A DNA stretch of 64,000 nucleotides. Source: Azotimanducus chitobiosivorans. Its GTDB lineage: Bacteria > Pseudomonadota > Gammaproteobacteria > Pseudomonadales > Azotimanducaceae. A program made the translations under genes and the position numbers. Below, piece after piece: positions 18,601 to 26,917 of the stretch (the stretch's first letter is position 1; each line of letters starts with the position of its first letter). The stretch covers positions 2,480,001 through 2,544,000 of the forward strand of contig OZ241339.1 in assembly GCA_965200235.1 (NCBI GenBank), written 5' to 3'. The notes below the pieces were generated by a model. The model did not search any database and had not been told where the DNA came from. It saw nothing but the letters and a program-made list of their open reading frames with translations.

Positions 18601-19103
18601 GCGGCTTCCTCAAGATAGCCGCGTAACTCATCCGGCTTGGCCTGCACGAGGTCGGAGATCTGCCCTTGCTCAATGATGGCGTAGCCTTGCGCCGTGAAGC
18701 CGGTGTCCAAGAACACATCGAGGACATCTCGCCGGCGACATCGAGTGCCGTTCAAGCGAAAGACGGACTGCCCGTCACGCGAGATTTCACGCCTGACCGA
18801 AAGCTCGCTTCCTGCCTGACTGAGGCGTCCAACCTGGCCGCTGACTTCGTCGAATATGAGTTCGATGCTTGCGAGGTCGGTGGGCGCGCGCGTATCCGAG
18901 CCTTTGAAAATGACATCTTCCAAGACTTGGCCGCGCAGATTCTTGGCGGAGCGCTCGCCGATGACCCAGCGGACTGCGTCAATGACGTTGGATTTTCCAG
19001 CCCCGTTTGGACCCACTAAAGCGGTACGGTTAGTGGGAAGGTCGATAACTGAAGGGTCTACAAATGTCTTAAACCCTGAGAGTCGTATCTGTTGCAGGCG
19101 CAT
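15624..19103 (-). CDS. smc: Chromosome segregation ATPase SMC
   Basis: A 1159-residue SMC protein. The N-terminal Walker A is GPNGAGKSNVIDAVRW; two long coiled coils flank a hinge around residues 480-620; the C-terminal head carries the signature LLSGGEKAMSAIAL and Walker B VCLLDEVDAPLDDE. It forms the ring of the ScpAB-SMC condensin. The frame extends 41 codons upstream, but I chose the ATG at 19103 (MRLQQIRLSGFKTF) because SMC proteins begin with exactly this segment. It is first in the smc-zipA-ligA cluster. Confidence 0.96.
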   Translation of the reverse strand: MRLQQIRLSGFKTFVDPSVIDLPTNRTALVGPNGAGKSNVIDAVRWVIGERSAKNLRGQVLEDVIFKGSDTRAPTDLASIELIFDEVSGQVGRLSQAGSELSVRREISRDGQSVFRLNGTRCRRRDVLDVFLDTGFTAQGYAIIEQGQISDLVQAKPDELRGYLEEAAGISRYKERRRETELSMEQTRLNLERAGDLRHEREERINNLQRQAKRAERYRKLVEKQRDLEACEVYSRRQLATSELAKIEEKVASIEAVVADCETKRAAQESKRDTLFVKRDAASAKVNQENGAYYDAGAELSRIESDISALVSSREQHAQDIDAAKAERDALQTSVAEGRERLAVAKLSLVKHRNVISEAKSERDRHRAALEAFETRLQAERGKLDAATSEASNLQREVALVEAEIRGTRERIADGEQRLGHLATRNDVSESQDAETMQAIEDEHAHAERARAKLFDDKQETLSQRAELRAKVAPLEADIETKRAKEQSLRRELIAIQALVGEAGEEDAEAIDNWLETQGAKHLSRVGGRAQPQPGWEAAARTLLSGKTAGVLAPNLEDLARHLTRLSAGELLIVQAPKSEEREASSLEEIIGMSLGSLFAGVRVASNIAEALELRSGLASGESVICPEGVWLGKDWARINRRHLPESAFDAAPDVEELKFECKQASEAVDSARGLLCNVRESLEQTQSKLDEIERDIDLAQAASASVMAKREIEQARQKEVRRRFEENARAREKLDQLRLHLDGRLPILDALVKRSDAERQAREALQSHVQGLERQRSDLRQATSESEANFSNARIEQERLAAAELTLSQSLPEMTERLKRLDARIAEFEERLSAASQNTPKLEIEREHCLAKRLEIEQSLQRARRELESVDTEIRQAAQTLRGTESELESLREQREDTRVSAGAARAQVAELEARFNRLDTSLDEVPGMLTSFEDQSVEALEGKRLEAERAMERIGEVNLAAASDLEREREQYEALQAQIEDLETSLVTLSDALEKIDSDMVQRFRSTFDLANAGLAELFPKLFRGGSARLEMHGERLLETGVTFMANPPGKRNTSVALLSGGEKAMSAIALVFSLFRLNPSPVCLLDEVDAPLDDENVKRFVELIRDMSGEVQFVIITHNKLTMEMADHLVGVTMREPGVSRLVSVDVTEAVSLAAS

Positions 19104-19158
19104 TGCGTGGGCGGCTGCGCCCGTTACTGGTGTTGCGAAATGATCGGCATGGGCCGCG

Positions 19159-19590
19159 CTACTCGGCGGATTCGGCGGCTTGCCGTGCTCTGAAAGCGCG
19201 CACCTGCTGATTGAAGCTTTCTGCAATCATAGTGAGTTGCTCGACGCCGTTGTTGTAGAGCGCGGTGAGACCGGAATCTTGCTCCGGTGTGATGTCATCG
19301 CCAAGCGAGTCGATGACATTTTCAATGCAGGCAAGCGAGTCTTGCATGGCGACCTGGTAGTCACGGACGGCGGCACCAGCATTTGCAAGCACCGATTCAA
19401 GCGCACTCTCGCCGCTTGGGACCTCAGGCGGTTCTGGAAAGGCGCACGCATCAACATCGACACCGACACCGACACCGACATCTGCGGACTCATTCGCCGC
19501 GAACAATACTTCAGGTGAGACGAACGCATGGGCGGTGGTACCTAACACGGAAAAAACGAGGACAAGGACGGCAGCGTTCAAAGACTTCAC
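19159..19590 (-). CDS. Hypothetical secreted protein
   Basis: A 143-residue protein with a clear Sec signal peptide (MKSLNAAVLVLVFSVLGTTAHA). The mature part has a short acidic repeat of alternating Val-Gly and Asp-Val pairs, two Cys, and a predicted helical C-terminus. No family is recognised. It lies between smc and the initiator tRNA on the same strand. The (GT)-rich repeat at about 19455-19485 could be length-variable. Confidence 0.6.
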   Translation of the reverse strand: MKSLNAAVLVLVFSVLGTTAHAFVSPEVLFAANESADVGVGVGVDVDACAFPEPPEVPSGESALESVLANAGAAVRDYQVAMQDSLACIENVIDSLGDDITPEQDSGLTALYNNGVEQLTMIAESFNQQVRAFRARQAAESAE

Positions 19591-19617
19591 GGCAGGACTC
19601 CTGCTTTCGTAAGAATC

Positions 19618-19694
<77 letters not shown>

Positions 19695-19835
19695 TCCGAA
19701 CTGCTTATGATAGCGAAAAATGAGCCGGTGTGTTGGCGTTTTCGCAGTGGCAATCGATACATCATTCCCAAACACGCCCAGATGCCGCCCCTCAGCCGTG
19801 ACATCCTACGGCGCAGGACTACTGGCCCGCCGCAG

Positions 19836-20462
19836 TCAGGATACGCGATTGAAGAACAGCACCTGATCAACACTCCGCCGTGGCGGTCGTCCATAGTGGC
19901 CGAGTGGCCAGCCAATGGGGATCATCGCGCAACTTGGCGTGTCGGGCGTTAGCCCTAAGCGTGGGTCCACCTCATCCGCAAAGCGCAAGTGCAAGGTGGT
20001 CAGACTCGCGCCAAGCCCGACCGCGCGGCAGGCAAGCAGGATGTTCTGAATCGCTGGGAAGAGCGCCTGCACTTGCGGTGCGCCGCGTCGTTTCCAACCC
20101 GCGACGAAGAGTTGCACTGGTACTTCCGACATGTGTTCAGCCAAATAAATGGCCGCCCGCATGTTGCGGCGCTTGACTTCAGGGTACGAGGGGTCCTTGG
20201 CAGCTTCCTGAGCGGGCGCAATGTACTCAAGAAAATGCGTTCGGTAGCGCTCGCCAATAAAGCGTCTCAGCTCGGCATCGGTGACCGCCACAAAGATCCA
20301 CGGCTGCCTGTTGCCGCCACTCGGCGCAAAGGTGCCCGCTTCGCACACTTTTCTGATGAGTGCATCAGGCACCGGGTCGGGTTTCAGCCGACGGATATGG
20401 CGGCAGGTGCGAATACCCTCCAAGAGCGGCAGGTCTTCGCCGATGGATTCTATGTCTTGCAT
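19836..20462 (-). CDS. Nitroreductase-family FMN oxidoreductase
   Basis: A 208-residue nitroreductase. The N-terminal flavin-binding segment is IRTCRHIRRLKPDPVP, followed by AGTFAPSGGNRQPW, which contacts FMN, and a C-terminal GASLTTLHLRF and PIGWPLG. Members reduce nitroaromatics, quinones or enones with NAD(P)H; the natural substrate is not predictable. The ATG directly follows the TAG of the POT transporter gene, so the two form an operon. The His at ICRHIRR position replaces the common Arg-Ser-x-Arg pattern only slightly. Confidence 0.85.
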   Translation of the reverse strand: MQDIESIGEDLPLLEGIRTCRHIRRLKPDPVPDALIRKVCEAGTFAPSGGNRQPWIFVAVTDAELRRFIGERYRTHFLEYIAPAQEAAKDPSYPEVKRRNMRAAIYLAEHMSEVPVQLFVAGWKRRGAPQVQALFPAIQNILLACRAVGLGASLTTLHLRFADEVDPRLGLTPDTPSCAMIPIGWPLGHYGRPPRRSVDQVLFFNRVS

Positions 20463-21995
20463 CTACCGCTCCATAGCCCGCTTCAGCCACGGCGAGAGCA
20501 GAAGCACGCAAATCCCCACCGCAGCGCCAACATACAGCAGGAACTCGAAGGTATCGCCATAGATCGCAAGTGACTGCACAGAGTCAATTTCGGCGCCCGG
20601 CGATTCGCTCACGCTCGCGGTCTGGGCAATCAGCCCCGCAACCGTATGCGCAAACGCCGATGACAGGAACCAAATACCCATCATCGAGCCGACAATGCGC
20701 ACTGGCGAGAGGCTCGTGACTGCTGACAGCCCGATGGGCGATAGGCACAGCTCGCCGGTCGTGTGCAGTAGATACGCCAGCGCAATCCACATGAAGGCCA
20801 CCTGTCCGGCGGAGTCCGCTTGTGAACAGCCGATCACCAGCGCGCCGAATCCAAGGCCCGCCTGCAACACGCCGAATCCGAACTTGGCGGGCAGGCTTGG
20901 CTCCCAGCCTCGGCGCGCGAGCCCGACCCACAGCATTGAGAACAGCGGCGCGAGCATGATGATGAATGCCGGGTTGAGTGATTGAAGCTGTGAGGCTTGC
21001 ACGCCGCTCGGCAATAGAATGTTGCGCTCGGTGAAGAGATTGAGCGAACTGCCCGCTTGCTCGAAAAGTGCCCAGAACACCACCGACACCGCCGTCAAGA
21101 AGAGCAGCACAAGCAGGCGTCCGCGCTCGCGCACATCGCACTTGCTCCATGCGTAGTAGATGACGCCAGCAGCGGCGATGCTCGCGGTCAAATACAGCGC
21201 GCCCGAGACCAAGCCAATCCGCTGCATGAGGAACCATGCAACGATGACGCCGCCGAGGCCGCCAAGATAAGTCAGCCACTCGCGGTTGAGGCCGAAGACG
21301 ACCTTCTCGGCGAGATACTTCGGATTGGCGGGTTCGCCCGCGCCTTCAAGCCAAGGACGCCCCCAAATGAAGGTGACAAGGCCGATGAACATGCCGATGC
21401 CAGCGAGTCCAAATCCGTAGGCCCAGCCGTAGGTCTGACCGAGATAGCCGCAGAGCAGGCTCGCCGACACCGCGCCGAGATTGATGCCCATGTAGAAGAT
21501 CGTGAAGCCGGCATCGCGGCGCGAGGTGTCTGTGTCGCGATCGTAGAGCTGGCCGACGATATTTGAGATCGACGACTTCAAGAAGCCGACACCCATGATG
21601 ATAAACGCAAGCGAGAAGTAGAAGACTTGCAGCGCTGCTTCGTCTCGCACAACTTCGCCATCGACAAGGCGCGCCGCCTCGCCTTCAAACGCCATGCCCG
21701 TGTGTCCGCAGACGAGCAGAATCGCGCCGAACACGACTGCTTTTCTGAATCCAAGCAGGCGGTCCGCCAAATAGCCGCCGATCACCGGCATGAGATAGAC
21801 CATGGAGCCGTAGGCGGCGTAGATGCCGGTCGAGACCGAATCGCCAAACAGCCAGTGCTCGGTGAGATAGAAGATCAGCAGGGCGCGCATGCCGTAGAAG
21901 CTGAATCGCTCCCACATCTCTGCGAAGAACAGCACAGCCAAGCCCCTTGGGTGACCCATCAGCGTGCTCGATGGCGTGGCGACCATGCTTGTCAT
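20463..21995 (-). CDS. Proton-dependent oligopeptide transporter (POT/PTR2 family)
   Basis: A 510-residue inner-membrane transporter with about 12-14 hydrophobic segments. The ExxERF motif that couples proton binding is intact (FFAEMWERFSFYGMRALLIFYL), and the second family signature follows at MGVGFLKSSISNIVGQLY. POT proteins import di- and tripeptides using the proton gradient. The upstream region is occupied by a 253-bp MITE copy that ends 17 bp before the start codon, so any native promoter has been displaced or replaced. The downstream partner is the nitroreductase. Confidence 0.92.
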   Translation of the reverse strand: MTSMVATPSSTLMGHPRGLAVLFFAEMWERFSFYGMRALLIFYLTEHWLFGDSVSTGIYAAYGSMVYLMPVIGGYLADRLLGFRKAVVFGAILLVCGHTGMAFEGEAARLVDGEVVRDEAALQVFYFSLAFIIMGVGFLKSSISNIVGQLYDRDTDTSRRDAGFTIFYMGINLGAVSASLLCGYLGQTYGWAYGFGLAGIGMFIGLVTFIWGRPWLEGAGEPANPKYLAEKVVFGLNREWLTYLGGLGGVIVAWFLMQRIGLVSGALYLTASIAAAGVIYYAWSKCDVRERGRLLVLLFLTAVSVVFWALFEQAGSSLNLFTERNILLPSGVQASQLQSLNPAFIIMLAPLFSMLWVGLARRGWEPSLPAKFGFGVLQAGLGFGALVIGCSQADSAGQVAFMWIALAYLLHTTGELCLSPIGLSAVTSLSPVRIVGSMMGIWFLSSAFAHTVAGLIAQTASVSESPGAEIDSVQSLAIYGDTFEFLLYVGAAVGICVLLLSPWLKRAMER

Positions 21996-22011
21996 GCCTT
22001 TGTTTCCTTAA

Positions 22012-22264
22012 GGAAGGTCTGATTAAGTCTGCAAAGCTCAGAGGTCATGTGGGGTGCGCTGGCAAGGAATGACGAAGAAGCGTGGCAGGCCCCACGTGAT
22101 GAGGAATGACGCAGGCAGCGCGCCCCACATGACCTCCCGAAGGGCGCTTCGCGTGGTGGTAGAGACGATTTCGTTGATTTTTTCGGTCACGGTAGTGTAG
22201 ACGAGTCGATTTCGATGAGCCAACAAGAGAAGCGCTGAGCGAAGTAGACTTGATCAGACCTTCC
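22012..22264 (-). mobile_element. MITE copy 1 (253 bp), IS5-like ends, TSD TTAA
   Basis: A 253-bp element bounded by inverted ends GGAAGGTCTGATYAAGTCT (one mismatch) and flanked by the 4-bp direct repeat TTAA at 22008-22011 and 22265-22268. It differs from copy 2 (29360-29612, opposite orientation) at a single base by my reading. Inside is a second long inverted repeat (GAGGTCATGTGGGG with its complement), so the strand can fold into a long hairpin. Both duplications fit YTAR, the preference of the IS5 group, so an IS5-type transposase elsewhere probably moves it. A 62-codon frame inside resembles no known protein. The right-hand target repeat overlaps the glnS stop codon. Confidence 0.9.
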
Positions 22265-23881
22265 TTAACGCGCCGTGAACGAATCTCGCAGCGTCACGGT
22301 GCGATGAAACTCACGTGCGCCAGGCTTCGCGCGCTTGAAATACCCGAGCCGTTCGAATTGAAACCCCGTATCCGGGGTGGCGAGCACGGCGCGCTCCGCA
22401 TAGCCATTGCAGACTTGGCGCGAGTTTGGATTCATCGACGATTCGAAGTCTCGACCACTTGCGTCCGGCGCTGCGAGTAATTCCTCAAGCAGCGCGACTT
22501 CGATGGGTTCACCGTCGCGTGCCGACACCCAATGCACGACGCCGCGCGCTTTCATGCCCGAATTGTCTGATCCGCTCTTTGTTTCGGGAAAGTAGGTGCA
22601 GCGCAGTTCTTGGACCCCGCCCTGCGCATCCTTGATCACTTCGTCGCAGCGAATAATGTAGGCGTAGCGAAGTCGGACCGTGCCGCCCGGCACGAGCCGC
22701 TTGTATTTGGGCGGCGGATTCTCGCTGAAGTCATCGCGCTCGATATAGACTTCCGCGCCGAAAGGCATCTCGCGTGCGCCAAGTTCAGGCTGCTGCGGAT
22801 GCCAGTCGGCATGCAGGGTTTCGCCCGCGCCCTCGTAGTTGGTGATGACAACCTTGAGCGGATCGACCACGGCCATGGCGCGACGTAGCGTTTTCTCCAA
22901 TGCGCCGCGCACACAGAAGTTGAACATCTTGAGTTCGATGCGCTGTTCTTGGCGAGTCACACCGACGCGCTCGCAGAGATCACGGATGGCTTCGGCGGTC
23001 ACGCCGCGCGCGCGCAGTCCGCGAATGGTCGGCATCCTCGGATCATCCCAGCCATCCGCATGGCCTTCATTCACAAGCCGCTGCAAGAAGCGTTTTGAAA
23101 GCAGGAAATACTCGATACTGAGGCGCGAAAATTCGATCTGACGCGGGCGATGCGCAAGCGAGACATTCGCGAGCAGCCAGTCGTACAAAGGCCGGTGATC
23201 GTCAAATTCCAAGGTGCACAGCGAATGGGTGACGCCATCCAAGGCGTCGGCATAGCCTTGCGCGAAGTCGTAGGTGGGATAGATGCACCAGTCTTCGCCG
23301 CGTCGTGGGTGAGGCGTGCGCTTGATGCGGTAGAGCACTGGGTCGCGCATATTGAGGTTTGGCGATGCCATGTCGATCTTGGCACGCAGCACGAGCGAAC
23401 CCTCTTCGATTTCGCCTCGGCGCATGGCCGCGAACAGTTCCAGATTCTCCTCGCGGCTGCGATTGCGGTCAGGACTTGGCGTGCCGCGCGTCGTGAGCGT
23501 GCCGCGCATCTTGCGCATGGTTTCAAAATCGAGGGAGCAGACAAACGCCTTGTCGTGCTCGATCAGCTCCACGCCGAAGTCGTACATCGCTTCGAAGTAG
23601 TCGGCGGCGTGGCTCACGCCGTCGGGTTCAAAGCCAAGCCAGTTGACATCCTCCTTGATGGCTTCAACAAACTCCACGGACTCGCCGACCGGGTCGGTAT
23701 CGTCGTAGCGCAGCACGCAGCGCCCGCCAAACTCCTCCGCGATACCAAAGTTAAGGCAGATCGCCTTCGAGTGACCGATGTGCAGGTAGCCGTTCGGTTC
23801 GGGCGGAAAGCGCGTCACCACTTCGTCCAAGCGACCTCGCAGGTCTTCTCGAATGATTTTGCGAATGAAGTCGTCGGACAT
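22265..23881 (-). CDS. glnS: Glutaminyl-tRNA synthetase
   Basis: A 538-residue class I synthetase. It has the HIGH motif in NGYLHIGHSKAICLN, the KMSKS counterpart LLSKRFLQ, and the conserved GWDDPRMPTIRGLRARG; the C-terminal anticodon-binding beta-barrels are complete. It charges tRNA-Gln in the cytoplasm. Presence of GlnRS fits a gammaproteobacterium. The TAA stop lies in the TTAA target duplication of MITE copy 1, so the insertion happened exactly at the end of the gene and preserved the stop. Confidence 0.97.
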   Translation of the reverse strand: MSDDFIRKIIREDLRGRLDEVVTRFPPEPNGYLHIGHSKAICLNFGIAEEFGGRCVLRYDDTDPVGESVEFVEAIKEDVNWLGFEPDGVSHAADYFEAMYDFGVELIEHDKAFVCSLDFETMRKMRGTLTTRGTPSPDRNRSREENLELFAAMRRGEIEEGSLVLRAKIDMASPNLNMRDPVLYRIKRTPHPRRGEDWCIYPTYDFAQGYADALDGVTHSLCTLEFDDHRPLYDWLLANVSLAHRPRQIEFSRLSIEYFLLSKRFLQRLVNEGHADGWDDPRMPTIRGLRARGVTAEAIRDLCERVGVTRQEQRIELKMFNFCVRGALEKTLRRAMAVVDPLKVVITNYEGAGETLHADWHPQQPELGAREMPFGAEVYIERDDFSENPPPKYKRLVPGGTVRLRYAYIIRCDEVIKDAQGGVQELRCTYFPETKSGSDNSGMKARGVVHWVSARDGEPIEVALLEELLAAPDASGRDFESSMNPNSRQVCNGYAERAVLATPDTGFQFERLGYFKRAKPGAREFHRTVTLRDSFTAR

Positions 23882-23975
23882 GTGCCGGGGTCAGTGGCTC
23901 AAGGCGAGAGCACGCCATTCTACCCGCTCACATTTGCATTACACTCGCAGCCGAGACTGAAAACGAGACCGATAC

Positions 23976-25223
23976 ATGCGCACCACGCTGATCGCTTTGG
24001 TCGTAGTGCTGATGATCGGCCTCTGGTGGTGGCATGAAGATGTGCGCCATCTGCGTGCCACAATCAGGGCGATTGAAGGGGAGCATCAGCTCGACCTTGT
24101 GTCAAATGGCAGGGTTGAGGGCAGCTATGTTTCCGAGTTCAAACAGTTGCCAGACGGTGGTTTTCTCTCGCGGGTCGCTTTCAACATGGCCGAAAGCGGC
24201 GGCCTCAATATCACCAGCGATTCAAGTCTTGAGTTCTCCGGCTTCCCTTTCTATGCCTTGCGCGCCGCACGAGCGAAGCAAGGCGGCGATGAAGTCACGC
24301 TCCACGCCGCCGATCTGCCAACCTGGCGCCTCTCCCAACATCTCATCTTGCAGCGCGTTGCTGTTGAAGGCAGAGCGTTTCTTGAGCGACCGCGGCAGGA
24401 CATTGAGATCTTAGACATTGGCGGTCACGGCAGAGCGCTATTCAAAGCACCGGTCTTCGACAGACAAGAAGCTGCCATCGCTCTCACTCAATTTGAAGTG
24501 GAGTGGCAAGGAGAAGGTGGTATGACAGTGCATCGGGAGGGCGGGTGGATCGACCTTGATCGCTCCGGTCGAATACAGCGAGCGCAGCTCACGCCCTACC
24601 ATCAACTTCTTCCTGCTGGAAGTACGCATAATGAAGCACGCGATGCCCGCAGGTCAGTACCTGTGCTCGGCGCCAAGATCGAGCGGCCAGAGTTGGTTGC
24701 GCTCATCAATATCAGCATCGACACAAGCACGAGCGCGTGGTCTGACTCGAATATGTACGCACCATTGCAGACGCTCGACGGCCAGCTGCTCACGCTTAGG
24801 CGTGGGCACCAAGACATCCCCGATCACATCAGCAACCTTGTAGCCTTGGTACATCACAGTCTGGTCTACGATGAAGCATTTAACAGCACAAGTATCAATG
24901 AGATTATGGCGAACCGCCGCGGCGACTGCACCGAATTCACCGATCTTTTCCACCATATGGCGCAAAAGTCGGACATTGAGGCTCGCAAAATCCTCGGACT
25001 CGCCTATCTCGACAACGACAAAGGCCGGCCGCCGGGGTTCTACGTGCATGCTTGGAATCAGGTGAAGGTCGATGGTCACTGGCTCGATGTGGACGCGACA
25101 TGGAACCAAGCACCGGCCTCTGCACTACGGATACGTTTCCCGCAGGATACTGTGCAGCAGGTCATGCTCATGAGCCGCCTTCAGCGTGACGTGCTGCGCG
25201 TTGTCAGCGTGGACTATTTTTGA
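23976..25223 (+). CDS. Membrane-anchored transglutaminase-like protein
   Basis: A 415-residue protein with an N-terminal hydrophobic anchor (LIALVVVLMIGLWWW). The C-terminal third is a transglutaminase-like fold with an apparent Cys-His-Asp triad: Cys318 in NRRGDCTEFTDLF, His358 in YVHAWNQV, and Asp373 in DVDATW. The remainder (about residues 25-280) is beta-rich and unrecognised. The active domain should face the periplasm. Such proteins act as peptidases or crosslinkers; the substrate is unknown. It is divergent from glnS, with a 94-bp shared promoter region. Confidence 0.75.
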   Translation: MRTTLIALVVVLMIGLWWWHEDVRHLRATIRAIEGEHQLDLVSNGRVEGSYVSEFKQLPDGGFLSRVAFNMAESGGLNITSDSSLEFSGFPFYALRAARAKQGGDEVTLHAADLPTWRLSQHLILQRVAVEGRAFLERPRQDIEILDIGGHGRALFKAPVFDRQEAAIALTQFEVEWQGEGGMTVHREGGWIDLDRSGRIQRAQLTPYHQLLPAGSTHNEARDARRSVPVLGAKIERPELVALINISIDTSTSAWSDSNMYAPLQTLDGQLLTLRRGHQDIPDHISNLVALVHHSLVYDEAFNSTSINEIMANRRGDCTEFTDLFHHMAQKSDIEARKILGLAYLDNDKGRPPGFYVHAWNQVKVDGHWLDVDATWNQAPASALRIRFPQDTVQQVMLMSRLQRDVLRVVSVDYF

Positions 25224-25345
25224 AGACGCATACGGTTCGCGTTCGCCCATGTCTGACGCTTCCAACGCGGGCTTTCGGGGTCGCTCACAGGCAGTGTCTG
25301 GAGCGAGGCAAGACGGCAGAGTAGCCCGCTGGCAGTGTCCTTCGG

Positions 25346-26677
25346 CTACTCGAACTCAAGTCTCTCACCGAGGCTTCGGGAGGCTAGTCCATTCCCGTCA
25401 TAAGCAACTTCCCCATTGACCCAGGTGCTTTGCACCGACGATCGAAATGAGGTGCCAGCGAATGGTGTCCAGCCGCAGCGCGCATATACGGGCGCCTCGT
25501 CCATGTCTGTGTGAATCCGTGTCGAGACGCGCACCAAGTCCGCGAAGTAGCCTTCGCGCAAGAAACCGCGCTCGCGCACGCCAAAGCGAATGGCTGGCGC
25601 ATGGCACATCTTCATCACAAGCTTCGGCAGATCAAGCCGGCCTGCGCTCACGAGTTCCATGCCAATCAGCAGGTTGTGCTGCGCGAGCGGCACGCCGGCG
25701 AGCGTTTCACCGTAGGTTCCCTGCTTCTCTTCCCAGGTATGTGGCGCATGGTCGGTGGCAATGATGTCGATGCGGTCTTCGGCGAGGGCATCGATGAGCG
25801 CCTCTTGATCCTCGGCACGCTTGATCGATGGATTGCACTTGATCAGCGAGCCCTTGGTCTCATACCAAGATTCGTTGAAGAAGAGATGATGGCCGCAGAC
25901 TTCCGCCGTGATGTGCTTGTTCTCGATTGGGCCGGGCTCGAACAATTCAAGTTCGCATTTCGTCGTCAAGTGCAACACGTGTAGGCGCGAGCCATGCCGC
26001 TTGGCGAGCCCAACGGCAAGCGACGAGGACGCATAGCACGCTTCGGCGGAACGAATGCGCGCGTGTTCTGCAAAGGGAATGTCATCGCCATACTTCTCGT
26101 GCGCTTCGGCCTCGGCGGCCTGAATCATCGGTGTATCCTCGCAATGCGTGGTGATGATGAGCGGCGTGCCTGCGAAGATGCCTTCGAGCGTGACCGGGTC
26201 GTTCACGAGCATGTTGCCGGTCGAAGCGCCCATGAACACCTTGACGCCACAAACGAGCGAGTTATCTACGCGCTTGATGGTTTCGAGGTTGTCGTTGGTC
26301 GCACCAAAGTAGAAGGCGTAGTTGGCCATCGAGTCACGCTCGGCGATGGCGAGCTTATCGTGTACCGCATCGATAGTGATGGTTTGTGGCCTGGTGTTCG
26401 GCATCTCCATGTAGCTCGTGATGCCGCCAGCGACGGCCGCCCGCGATTCAGTGGCGATGCAGCCCTTGTGCGTAAGCCCCGGCTCGCGGAAATGCACCTG
26501 ATCGTCAATAACGCCAGGCAGCAGAAGGTCGCCCGCAAAGTCCACTTCCTTGGCGGTGCTTGGTACGGCAAACCCGGAGCCGATGGCGGCAATACGCGCG
26601 CCTTCAACAAGCAGGTCGCCTTCGGTGAGGCGGCCATCATTGACAATACGGGCGTTTTTGATGCAAAAGGAAGGCAT
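25346..26677 (-). CDS. pyrC: Dihydroorotase
   Basis: A 443-residue amidohydrolase. The metal site begins IDDQVHFREPGLTHKG, followed by MEMPNT, the His ligands in THCED and HVLHLTTK, and Asp in IIATDHAPHTWEEK. The leading His of the usual D-x-H-x-H motif is Gln here, which I recall as normal for this Bacteroidetes-like dihydroorotase subgroup. The C-terminus carries ERGFLREGYFADLV. It would close carbamoyl-aspartate to dihydroorotate in pyrimidine synthesis; allantoinase is the main alternative. An in-frame ATG 9 bp upstream (26686) is also possible. Confidence 0.85.
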   Translation of the reverse strand: MPSFCIKNARIVNDGRLTEGDLLVEGARIAAIGSGFAVPSTAKEVDFAGDLLLPGVIDDQVHFREPGLTHKGCIATESRAAVAGGITSYMEMPNTRPQTITIDAVHDKLAIAERDSMANYAFYFGATNDNLETIKRVDNSLVCGVKVFMGASTGNMLVNDPVTLEGIFAGTPLIITTHCEDTPMIQAAEAEAHEKYGDDIPFAEHARIRSAEACYASSSLAVGLAKRHGSRLHVLHLTTKCELELFEPGPIENKHITAEVCGHHLFFNESWYETKGSLIKCNPSIKRAEDQEALIDALAEDRIDIIATDHAPHTWEEKQGTYGETLAGVPLAQHNLLIGMELVSAGRLDLPKLVMKMCHAPAIRFGVRERGFLREGYFADLVRVSTRIHTDMDEAPVYARCGWTPFAGTSFRSSVQSTWVNGEVAYDGNGLASRSLGERLEFE

Positions 26678-26917
26678 GGCGTGCATAGATTCAAAGACGA
26701 GGGTTGAGGATAGCCGAAAAGGGTAGTCAGCGGAGCGACTTGCTCAGTTCGATCAGGTTCTCGGGCATCGTTCGTTGCACTGACTATGTGTGGGCTCAAA
26801 AAATATCGGAAAGTTCTCCGGCAATACCCTCCCTTGGCATTGTTAGCCTCACGTAGTCCTCGGTGGCTTCGAATTCAGGAGCGACACCGTTTGCTTGCCG
26901 CAAGAGAGGAATAATTT

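Noticed and set aside
22038..22226. 62-codon frame inside the MITE, identical in both copies
   Set aside because: The copies are identical because the element is; no family, no ribosome-binding site, and it starts at a TTG.
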